Positions 1 to 5,626 of a stretch of 36,858 nucleotides of DNA are shown here, in pieces. Under the pieces are notes generated by a model. The model saw only the letters and a list, made by a program, of their open reading frames with translations. It was not told the DNA's origin and made no database searches. Source of the stretch: Bacillota bacterium. GTDB taxonomy: Bacteria; Bacillota; Clostridia; Peptostreptococcales; Anaerovoracaceae. The stretch covers positions 1 to 36,858 of the forward strand of contig JAFSUI010000027.1 in assembly GCA_017445315.1 (NCBI GenBank). The letters run 5' to 3'. How positions within the stretch are numbered: the stretch's first letter is position 1; each line of letters opens with the position of its first letter. Position numbers and translations under genes: made by a program.

Positions 1-115
1 CATCGAACGAATAAAACCTGACAGTATTGCCGCGTTTGACTAATTCAGACGCAACGGGAAGCATAGGATTGGTATGACCGTGAGCGGGAATACAAAAGAA
101 TGCTATCTTTTTCAT
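1..115 (-). CDS. GT1/MGT-type glycosyltransferase, N-terminal fragment (runs off window)
   Basis: Only the first 38 codons are inside the window; the gene continues past base 1. The translation starts MKKIAFFCIPAHGHTNPMLP and continues with VASELVKRGN and VRFYSFD. This is the classic N-terminus of the macrolide/UDP-glucuronosyl transferase family (GT1, GT-B fold): a beta strand, a GH-x-NP turn that contributes to the acceptor site, then a helix and a second strand. Such enzymes transfer a sugar from a nucleotide sugar to a small hydrophobic acceptor, often a natural product or lipid. The ATG overlaps the stop of the upstream AbrB-type gene as ATGA, so the two are almost certainly translated together from the promoter at 365-393. 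Acceptor and donor cannot be judged from this fragment. Confidence 0.8.
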   Translation of the reverse strand, partial: MKKIAFFCIPAHGHTNPMLPVASELVKRGNTVRFYSFD

Positions 116-330
116 TTGTTATCGCCGTCCTTTTCAAGAAACACCTTGCCAAACAGCTCCGAAAACTCCTCTTTCGGAGGAATTACAATTCCTCTTTTCT
201 CGTCCCCGAAAAGAAATAAGGTGTCGCCGGGCTTTATTCCAAATATCTCGCGTGCCTGCTTGGGTATTACAATCTGTCCCTTTTCACCAACTGTAGCCAT
301 CCAAGCATATTGACCTTTCTGTGCACTCAT
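112..330 (-). CDS. AbrB/MazE/SpoVT-type DNA-binding protein
   Basis: A 72-residue protein with the swapped-hairpin AbrB signature MATVGEKGQIVIPKQAREIF followed by GIKPGDTLFLFGDEKRGIVI. Members are dimeric transcription regulators or antitoxins. The open frame extends upstream to an ATG at 369, but that codon lies inside the -10 box. The ATG at 328-330 is preceded by GGAGGT with good spacing, so I use it. Its promoter (365-393) is overlapped by a perfect 10-bp inverted repeat, which fits autorepression, common in this family. No toxin gene is adjacent; instead the stop overlaps the start of a GT1 glycosyltransferase by four bases, so the regulator probably controls that gene. The C-terminal tail (about 25 residues) is acidic/charged and not recognised. 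Confidence 0.88.
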   Translation of the reverse strand: MSAQKGQYAWMATVGEKGQIVIPKQAREIFGIKPGDTLFLFGDEKRGIVIPPKEEFSELFGKVFLEKDGDNK

Positions 331-347
331 TTCATTCACCTCCAAAG

Positions 348-370
348 TATGATTTGTTATACAAATCATA
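348..370. promoter_or_regulatory. Perfect inverted repeat overlapping the abrB-type promoter (probable operator)
   Basis: Arms TATGATTTGT and ACAAATCATA are perfect reverse complements separated by TAT. The element covers the -10 hexamer and the expected transcription start (about 358) of the minus-strand promoter, the position expected of a repressor site. The adjacent AbrB-type protein is the obvious candidate ligand, which is inference. Confidence 0.65.
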
Positions 371-393
371 CTCCAATATTATAAAAATGTCAA
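365..393 (-). promoter_or_regulatory. Sigma-A type promoter of the abrB-type/glycosyltransferase operon
   Basis: On the minus strand, TTGACA (388-393) is followed after exactly 17 bases by TATGAT (365-370). The match to the sigma-70/A consensus is nearly perfect. The expected start at about 358 gives a leader of under 30 bases before the ATG at 330. Confidence 0.8.
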
Positions 394-466
394 TAAATAC
401 GAAAAAGCACTTGACAAAACGCTTCATGAGGCGCGCTTCCGTTTACCTTGCGGTTCATCTAGTATC

Positions 467-1396
467 TTATTCCTCAAGGCCCCTTATGTAGTAGAAGAGA
501 TACTGCTGAGCAAAGCCTCCCAAAGCCCCAAATTTCGCCTCTGCGAAGCTTTGCATGCCATTAATGTCTTCTTCCCTGAATCCGTACATTCTTGCCATTA
601 CGCGCTTAACCCAGACGTCTATGGGGAAGCTATCCATCTTGCCCAGCCCAAATAGGCCTATACAGTTCGCAACCTTGGGTCCAATACCGCAAAGCGCGGA
701 TAGTTCCTCCATGGTTTCCGGAAGGCCATTTTCTTCAACCGCCTTGGCCGTTTCTATTAGATATCTCGCTCTATAGCCAAGTTTAACGGGCGCGAGATCT
801 TCCTCCGTAAGCGACGCCAGCCTCTTGCTGGTTGGAAGGCTCGCCGGTATAAGACCTACAGAATCGAGAATTGTCCGCGCCTCCGCTCTATTCTTTTCTG
901 TGCCCGCAAGCTCTATCTCCTCTCCGTGAAGCGCAGCAAGTTTCTCTATGCAGCCTTTGATTCTTGGGATATTGTTATTCTGCGAAATAATAAACGAGAC
1001 TATCGTCTCCCAGAGATCCTGCTTGAGAATTCTTATGCCTTTTCCCGCGGCAATCGCAGTCTTCATAGTATCGTCGCAGCGTGAAAGCTTTCTTTTAATT
1101 GCAGCATAGTCTCTGTTAAGGTCCAAATATTCCGGCCAAAGCTGCGTCGCGTCCGTTGGTTTGGTTTCGGCGCCCATCTCTGTTATGTGAAGATGCTTTT
1201 CTTTTTTATCGTAGCCGATACGCGCCACGTGTCCGCCCGCAACACCCAGATATGATCCATCCTCCAGCGCTCTCCATCTAAAGCACTGTCCGCATTCAAA
1301 GGTCTCCACAAGGTCCAAATCCCCTATAGGAGCATAACCATATACCGGCGCATGAGCAGCATTTCTTTTGTATGTAATTATGTATTCCTTGCCCAT
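467..1396 (-). CDS. ogg: 8-oxoguanine DNA glycosylase, OGG1 type
   Basis: Bifunctional DNA glycosylase/AP lyase that removes 8-oxoguanine. The N-terminal part carries the OGG1-family motif ETFECGQCFRW, then the HhH-GPD fold with SFIISQNNNIPRI and the hairpin CGIGPKVANCIGLFGLGKMD. The lysine in GPKVAN (about residue 241) matches the catalytic Lys249 of human OGG1, and the Asp in FPIDVW (about 260) matches Asp268. At 309 residues it has the size of the clostridial enzyme related to human OGG1. A GTG at 1405 is in frame, but the AGGAA before it is too close; the same AGGAA is well spaced for the ATG at 1396. It follows the P-loop/Asp23-like gene by about a dozen bases and is probably cotranscribed with it. 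No clear terminator follows. Confidence 0.9.
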   Translation of the reverse strand: MGKEYIITYKRNAAHAPVYGYAPIGDLDLVETFECGQCFRWRALEDGSYLGVAGGHVARIGYDKKEKHLHITEMGAETKPTDATQLWPEYLDLNRDYAAIKRKLSRCDDTMKTAIAAGKGIRILKQDLWETIVSFIISQNNNIPRIKGCIEKLAALHGEEIELAGTEKNRAEARTILDSVGLIPASLPTSKRLASLTEEDLAPVKLGYRARYLIETAKAVEENGLPETMEELSALCGIGPKVANCIGLFGLGKMDSFPIDVWVKRVMARMYGFREEDINGMQSFAEAKFGALGGFAQQYLFYYIRGLEE

Positions 1397-1408
1397 CCTC
1401 TTCACTTC

Positions 1409-2254
1409 CTATACGAGTTTTCTGACCTCTACATCTATTCTCACGACATTAAATGCCGTCATTTCCTCTATTACGTCCGTAAGCCTCTTCTGAAACGCCA
1501 TCGCAGAATCCCAGATGGATGCGCTTTCCTTTAGGTCTATAACCGCATTAACCATAAGCTGTTCCGGCTGGCTACCCGCATAAACTCTGATAACGGAATC
1601 TACGCCCGGAACTTCCTTTCCAACGCATTTTGCAATATCCGTAACAACCTTATCGTTTATAAGAAAATCGCCGAGGTAGCTATATGTCGGTCTTACGACC
1701 GTCTTCCCTTCCGTCTCTCCTCTCTTGGCAAGATGAAGTCCGGTTTGGATGGCTTCCTGCGCCATTTCCTTTGCCGTCCAAAGGAGTTTCTGCGGATCCA
1801 TAAAATATCCGGCAAAATCACGCTTGAGCTGAAGCGTCGGAGCGGGTATTACATGCTTACCCTGCTGACTCCTTGACTTCATCGCTATCTCTCGCTCTTC
1901 ATCCGTGGTTATGTCTTCTATATAGATTCTTTCCGAGACCTCCGGAAGCCCAAGACGCGATGCAATTCTATCCGTCATTAGGTCAGAGGTTCCGACAATC
2001 AAAATAGATTCCGGGTTTATTTTCTTTATGGCTGCAGTCACCGTATCGGCGTGATTCTGATCGGTAAAAAGCGCAGTCTTAATCGCGCCAACCTTTGTAT
2101 GCTGCCGCTTTGCCGATGTTCCTCCTGCCACACCGTCCTTATAAATCAAAAGACCATCGTCAATCAGACAATCTATGCCCTTTTCAATCATAAGTATTGG
2201 GGCCTGGTATGATTTTCCTGTGCCGCTCGGGCCACTAAGAGAATAAATTTTCAT
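1409..2254 (-). CDS. P-loop NTP-binding protein with Asp23/Gls24-like C-terminal domain
   Basis: A 281-residue protein of unknown function. Residues 8-15 (GPSGTGKS) form a Walker A motif close to the N-terminus, and ESILIVGTSD near residue 82 could be the Walker B strand. Residues of about 188-281 look like an Asp23/Gls24 (DUF322) domain: YLGDFLINDKVVTDIAKC, then KEVPGVDSVIRVY, a strand VNAVIDLK, and a final IEEMTAFNVVRIDVEVRKLV. Asp23-like proteins are small membrane- or envelope-associated stress proteins; here the fold is attached to an ATPase-like head. No transmembrane segment is visible. The Shine-Dalgarno site before the ATG at 2254 is weak (GTAAAG). The gene is divergent from ferredoxin and probably cotranscribed with ogg. 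The ATP-binding call is firm; the Asp23 call is by pattern only. Confidence 0.72.
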   Translation of the reverse strand: MKIYSLSGPSGTGKSYQAPILMIEKGIDCLIDDGLLIYKDGVAGGTSAKRQHTKVGAIKTALFTDQNHADTVTAAIKKINPESILIVGTSDLMTDRIASRLGLPEVSERIYIEDITTDEEREIAMKSRSQQGKHVIPAPTLQLKRDFAGYFMDPQKLLWTAKEMAQEAIQTGLHLAKRGETEGKTVVRPTYSYLGDFLINDKVVTDIAKCVGKEVPGVDSVIRVYAGSQPEQLMVNAVIDLKESASIWDSAMAFQKRLTDVIEEMTAFNVVRIDVEVRKLV

Positions 2255-2255
2255 C

Positions 2256-2284
2256 TTTACATTTTCTCACTTCTTTGCTACAAT
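2256..2284 (+). promoter_or_regulatory. Ferredoxin promoter
   Basis: TTTACA (2256-2261) and TACAAT (2279-2284) are separated by 17 bases, with the start expected near 2291. The -35 overlaps the first codon of the divergent P-loop gene, so the intergenic region is used to the limit. Confidence 0.72.
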
Positions 2285-2299
2285 GTGCTCGGATTGTAG
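2278..2299. promoter_or_regulatory. Inverted repeat over the ferredoxin -10/start site (probable operator)
   Basis: CTACAAT, an eight-base spacer, then ATTGTAG: perfect 7-bp arms. The left arm contains the -10 hexamer and the right arm lies just past the expected start, a typical repressor position. It does not match the Rex consensus (TTGTTAA-N4-TTAACAA) or a Fur/PerR box. Confidence 0.5.
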
Positions 2300-2328
2300 T
2301 GCAGAACATCTTGTAAGGAGGTTAAAAT

Positions 2329-2499
2329 ATGGCTTATAAGATTACAGATGCTTGCATTAGCTGCGGTGCTTGTGCAGCTGCATGCCCGGTAGAAGCAATC
2401 ACCGAAGGCGACGGAATGTTCGTTATCGATGCTGACAAGTGCATCGACTGCGGTTCTTGCGCAGACGCCTGCCCGGTAGATGCTCCGGTTCAGGACTAA
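2329..2499 (+). CDS. 2[4Fe-4S] clostridial-type ferredoxin
   Basis: A 56-residue protein with two cluster-binding motifs in the clostridial arrangement: CISCGACAAACP (Cys 9, 12, 15, 19) and CIDCGSCADACP (Cys 39, 42, 45, 49). The fourth cysteine of each motif ligates the opposite cluster and is followed by proline, as usual. It is a low-potential electron carrier for enzymes such as pyruvate:ferredoxin oxidoreductase, hydrogenase or Rnf. The ATG at 2329 is preceded by AAGGAGG at ideal spacing, suggesting high expression. The gene has its own promoter (2256-2284) and terminator (2518-2546), so it is monocistronic. The short size and single acidic Asp tail are normal for the family. Confidence 0.96.
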   Translation: MAYKITDACISCGACAAACPVEAITEGDGMFVIDADKCIDCGSCADACPVDAPVQD

Positions 2500-2517
2500 T
2501 AATATAGTCTAAACGAA

Positions 2518-2546
2518 GGTCCGTCCTATTGGGACGGACCTTTTTC
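2518..2546. terminator. Intrinsic terminator between ferredoxin and rex (convergent)
   Basis: GGTCCGTCC (2518-2526) pairs with GGACGGACC (2532-2540) across a five-base loop, followed on plus by a T run. It ends the ferredoxin transcript. From the minus side it may also stop rex transcripts, though its T tract there is poor. Confidence 0.88.
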
Positions 2547-2554
2547 TTTGCTTT

Positions 2555-3193
2555 CTATCTCTTTTTTCTTATATCGTTCATATGGTATGCAAGTGCGTGC
2601 AGGTTGTCCGAAAGCTGCATGCTCTCAAGCGCAACATGCGGCGGAACCTCTATATCCACTCTCGCAAAATTCCAAATTCCCTTGATGCCCGCAAAGCAAA
2701 GTTTGTCCGCTACTTCCTGAGCGCTGTCTCCGTTTACGCAGATTACACCGATATCGATTTTTTCTTTCTCTACAAATTCAACGATTCCCTCATAGCTCAT
2801 TATTTCCATGCCCTCAAGCTTTGTTCCTATGAGTTTTTCGTTCTTCTCGAATACTCCACAGACCTTAAATCCTGCGGTGATGGATTTTGCGTATTTTGTG
2901 ATAGCATGACCGAGGTTACCTGCACCGATTATGACCATGCGGTATTCCTTATCAAGGCCAAGAATCGCATCAATCTCTGATTTAAGACCATCAACGCTAT
3001 ATCCATATCCCTGCTGACCAAAACCACCAAAATTATTCAGATCTTGTCTAATCTGCGATGCCGTATAGCCTATAAGTTCACTGAACTCTTTTGAGGATAT
3101 TTTTTCAACACCTTTTTTCTGGAGCTCTATGAGGTATCTTCTATACCTCGGAAGTCTGTTTATTACTGCATTCGATATTTTGGAGTTTTTCAT
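2555..3193 (-). CDS. rex: Redox-sensing transcriptional repressor Rex
   Basis: Rex is a dimeric repressor that senses the NADH/NAD+ ratio and controls fermentation and respiration genes. Its N-terminal winged helix (residues 1-80) contains INRLPRYRRYL and SKEFSELIGYTASQIRQDL, with the family motif NNFGGFGQQGYGY linking to the sensor. The Rossmann domain carries GAGNLGHAI (about 90-98). The C-terminal swapped helix ends at residue 212, close to the usual 210. GAGAGG precedes the ATG. A strong terminator for acpP (3217-3239) stands directly upstream of this ribosome site with no room for a separate promoter, so rex is probably read by leak-through from the acpP promoter. No Rex operator was recognised in the window. 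Confidence 0.95.
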   Translation of the reverse strand: MKNSKISNAVINRLPRYRRYLIELQKKGVEKISSKEFSELIGYTASQIRQDLNNFGGFGQQGYGYSVDGLKSEIDAILGLDKEYRMVIIGAGNLGHAITKYAKSITAGFKVCGVFEKNEKLIGTKLEGMEIMSYEGIVEFVEKEKIDIGVICVNGDSAQEVADKLCFAGIKGIWNFARVDIEVPPHVALESMQLSDNLHALAYHMNDIRKKR

Positions 3194-3216
3194 AATGCAC
3201 CTCTCGCTTGGGTATC

Positions 3217-3239
3217 AAAAAAACCCGCCGTTCGGCGGG
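3217..3239 (-). terminator. Intrinsic terminator after acpP, just before rex
   Basis: On the minus strand CCCGCC and GGCGGG form a 6-bp GC stem with a four-base loop, followed by seven T's (3223-3217). It lies between the acpP stop (3249) and the rex ribosome site (about 3200-3207). It probably works as a partial terminator or attenuator, because rex has no visible promoter of its own. Confidence 0.85.
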
Positions 3240-3248
3240 ATTACTATC

Positions 3249-3479
3249 TTACTCCTGCTGCTCTTCCACGTATCTTACAAGATCGCCCACCAACTGGAAC
3301 TTTTCAGCATCTTCGTCCGGAATTTCGATTCCGAATTCCTCTTCGATTGCCATAATTATTTCCACAGCGTCCAGAGAATCAGCTTCGAGATCCTTCATAA
3401 GATTTGTTTCCGGTGTTACCATGGATTCATCAACGCTGAGCTGCTCGATAATAATTTCCTTAATTTTGTCAAAAACCAT
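3249..3479 (-). CDS. acpP: Acyl carrier protein
   Basis: A 76-residue acidic protein, the central carrier of type II fatty-acid synthesis. The motif [20 protein letters not shown] contains the Ser35 that receives 4'-phosphopantetheine, with the acidic helix II used for docking partner enzymes. Length and composition are typical. GGAGGAAACAA precedes the ATG. The gene has its own strong promoter (3560-3588) and a terminator directly after it. It is separated here from the usual plsX/fabHDGF cluster. Reads from the ABC-F operon upstream could also enter it, as no terminator was seen between them. Confidence 0.96.
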   Translation of the reverse strand: MVFDKIKEIIIEQLSVDESMVTPETNLMKDLEADSLDAVEIIMAIEEEFGIEIPDEDAEKFQLVGDLVRYVEEQQE

Positions 3480-3527
3480 TTTGTTTCCTCCAAATTTTAT
3501 TCCCCGCCCCAGGTGCGAAATTGCACA

Positions 3528-3546
3528 TAGGACTAAAATACTCCTA
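3528..3546. promoter_or_regulatory. Imperfect palindrome downstream of the acpP start site
   Basis: TAGGA and TCCTA arms lie 9 bases apart with further internal symmetry (7 of 9 pairs match), just downstream of the predicted start near 3553. The position suits a lipid-responsive repressor such as FapR or FabT, but the sequence matches neither consensus well, so the ligand is unknown. Confidence 0.35.
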
Positions 3547-3559
3547 ATTTACAATTGCT

Positions 3560-3588
3560 ATTATAGACAACTACTTATATCAATGCAA
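3560..3588 (-). promoter_or_regulatory. acpP promoter
   Basis: Minus strand TTGCAT (3583-3588), 17-base spacer, TATAAT (3560-3565). The leader is about 75 bases, and it contains the palindrome at 3528-3546 and a second short inverted repeat GTGC-N6-GCAC at 3513-3526. Confidence 0.75.
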
Positions 3589-3608
3589 CCGCTTTTTTAA
3601 TGTGTTTT

Positions 3609-5621
3609 TTACACCAATTTATCCCACTCATCGTACGCATTTTCAACGATTTCTTTTAGTTCGGCCATTTCCTTGGAAAGCCTTGAAAGTGCCTCGTGAT
3701 TCGTCGCAATCTCGGGATTCATCATTTCTACCTCTAGCTCACAAATTCGCTCCTCAGAAGCCGAAATAAGGCTCATAAGACGTGCGCTCTCGCGCTCCCT
3801 CCTTCTCTCCTCCGCTTCCTTTTGTTTCTTAAGTTGGCGTTCCTCTTTGGAGCCCGCTAAAGCCTCTATATTGTTTTCTGGTTCCTTGCTTCTTGTATCT
3901 ACTCCAATTCTTTCCGAAGCGGATTCTTGGCGAGTGCCTTCCGACATACTCTTTAGATATGCCTTACCCGACTCTCCGGATTCTTTCTTTGCAAGATAAT
4001 AATCGTATTTTCCAAGATACTCTCTTATGCCTTCAGCAGTCAGTTCAAAGATTCTATCCGGAATCTTATTTAGAAAATATCTATCGTGCGTAACAGTAAT
4101 AACCGTTCCCGGATAATCCGAGAGCGCATCCTCAAATGCTTCCTTTGATTCTATATCAAGGTGGTTTGTCGGTTCGTCAAGAACAAGGCAGTTAGCACCG
4201 CTCATCATAAGCTTAAGGAGCGAAAGGCGCGCCTTCTCTCCGCCCGATAAATCTCCTACTCTTCTAAAGACCATATCGCCGCGGAAAAGAAATCTTCCGA
4301 GGATATTTCTTATCTCACCGTCCGTATAGAGTCTATGCTCGTTATGGATTTCATCAATTACGGTATTGTCGTTTCCGAGAAGCTGCTGCCCCTGGTCGTA
4401 ATACCCAAACTCAAGATTATGCCCTCTCCTGATATACCCGGAAATAGGTTTGATCTCACCGATGAGCGTTCTCAGGAGCGTCGTCTTTCCGATTCCGTTG
4501 GCTCCAACGATGCAGATTCTTTCTCCTCTCTTGATATCAAATTCCACATCGCTAAAGAGCGCGTTTCTTCCGTCTATGCCTCCTGCGAGATTCTCAACCA
4601 TAAGGACATCAGTTCCGCTCTGGAAGTTTTCTTTGAAGTTGATTTTTAGAGTCGCCTGCTCGCCCTTTGGTTTTTCTAGTCTCTCCACATGCGAAAGCCT
4701 TTTTTCTCTTGATGCGGCGCGCTTTGCAAGTTTCTCGGTTCCGCGTTCCTTATACGATCTAATTAACGCTTCCTGTCTTTTTATTTCTTCTTGCTGCTTG
4801 GTATATGCCTTAAGCGCAATCTGCTTTGCGGCGCTCTTCTTTTCTAGATACTCGGTATAGTTTCCCTCGTATGTGGTGAGGTGCTTATCCTCTACCTCAA
4901 AAATCCTCGTAACAGTCTGATCCAAAAAATATCTATCATGAGATATCAAAACAATCGTACCGCTATATGATTTAAGATACTGCTCAAGCCATTTTAGGGT
5001 TCCTATATCGAGATGGTTTGTCGGCTCATCCAAGAACAAAATGTCCGGCTTCTTAAGAAGAAGGCATGCAAGAGAAAGCCTTGTGCGCTCGCCACCGGAG
5101 AGTGAATTGGTTTTCTGGTCGTAATACTCCTCACCAAAAGCCATCGATGTCAGAACGCCATTAATCTCGCTCTTATACGTATAGCCACCTTTTCTCTCAA
5201 ACTCATGTTGAAGTGCCTGAAGGCGCGACCATTTGGTTTTGCTCGCTCCATCCGCCTCTTCGGAATAATCCGTTCCGTGAGCCTCGGCGTCCTTTGCAAT
5301 CTCATGCGTAAGTCTTTCTATTTCTCGCTCCATCTCGTCAAGACCGCTAAAGATATCGCTGACCTCTTCCATGACGGTGCGCTCGCTATCAAAGACATCG
5401 CGCTGCTTAAGATAACCGACACTTATATCCTTTGATATGAAATAGCTCCCATCGTCCGATGAGAGTTCTCCTGTGAGCATATTAAGAAGAGTGGTCTTGC
5501 CGGCACCGTTTCGTCCAACAATCCCCACTCTGTCACCTGCATTTATGTGAAAGGATACGCCTTCCAATATTACCTCGGTGCCATAGCTTTTTCCGAGGTC
5601 AGAAGCAGATAAAACTATCAT
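3609..5621 (-). CDS. ABC-F family ATPase (ribosome-associated, duplicated ATPase)
   Basis: A soluble protein of 670 residues with two ABC domains and no membrane segment, the hallmark of ABC-F proteins that act on the ribosome. Domain 1 has Walker A GRNGAGKTT, signature LSGGERTRLSLA and DEPTNHLD; domain 2 has GANGIGKTT, LSGGEKARLSLL and DEPTNHLD. A charged linker of about 80 residues (KAYTKQQEEIKRQEALIRSY) joins them, and the C-terminus is a coiled coil rich in Glu, Lys and Arg. This resembles the YdiF/Uup branch more than antibiotic-resistance ABC-Fs, but substrate is not predictable. A TTG at 5633 is in frame; the ATG at 5621, right after the TsaD stop, looks more likely. It is the last gene of the pepV-tsaE-tsaB-tsaD operon. 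Confidence 0.9.
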   Translation of the reverse strand: MIVLSASDLGKSYGTEVILEGVSFHINAGDRVGIVGRNGAGKTTLLNMLTGELSSDDGSYFISKDISVGYLKQRDVFDSERTVMEEVSDIFSGLDEMEREIERLTHEIAKDAEAHGTDYSEEADGASKTKWSRLQALQHEFERKGGYTYKSEINGVLTSMAFGEEYYDQKTNSLSGGERTRLSLACLLLKKPDILFLDEPTNHLDIGTLKWLEQYLKSYSGTIVLISHDRYFLDQTVTRIFEVEDKHLTTYEGNYTEYLEKKSAAKQIALKAYTKQQEEIKRQEALIRSYKERGTEKLAKRAASREKRLSHVERLEKPKGEQATLKINFKENFQSGTDVLMVENLAGGIDGRNALFSDVEFDIKRGERICIVGANGIGKTTLLRTLIGEIKPISGYIRRGHNLEFGYYDQGQQLLGNDNTVIDEIHNEHRLYTDGEIRNILGRFLFRGDMVFRRVGDLSGGEKARLSLLKLMMSGANCLVLDEPTNHLDIESKEAFEDALSDYPGTVITVTHDRYFLNKIPDRIFELTAEGIREYLGKYDYYLAKKESGESGKAYLKSMSEGTRQESASERIGVDTRSKEPENNIEALAGSKEERQLKKQKEAEERRRERESARLMSLISASEERICELEVEMMNPEIATNHEALSRLSKEMAELKEIVENAYDEWDKLV

Positions 5622-5626
5622 GTCTT

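Noticed and set aside
3528..3546. FapR operator at acpP
   Set aside because: Only the general palindrome form fits; the bases do not match the FapR consensus, so I left the regulator unnamed.
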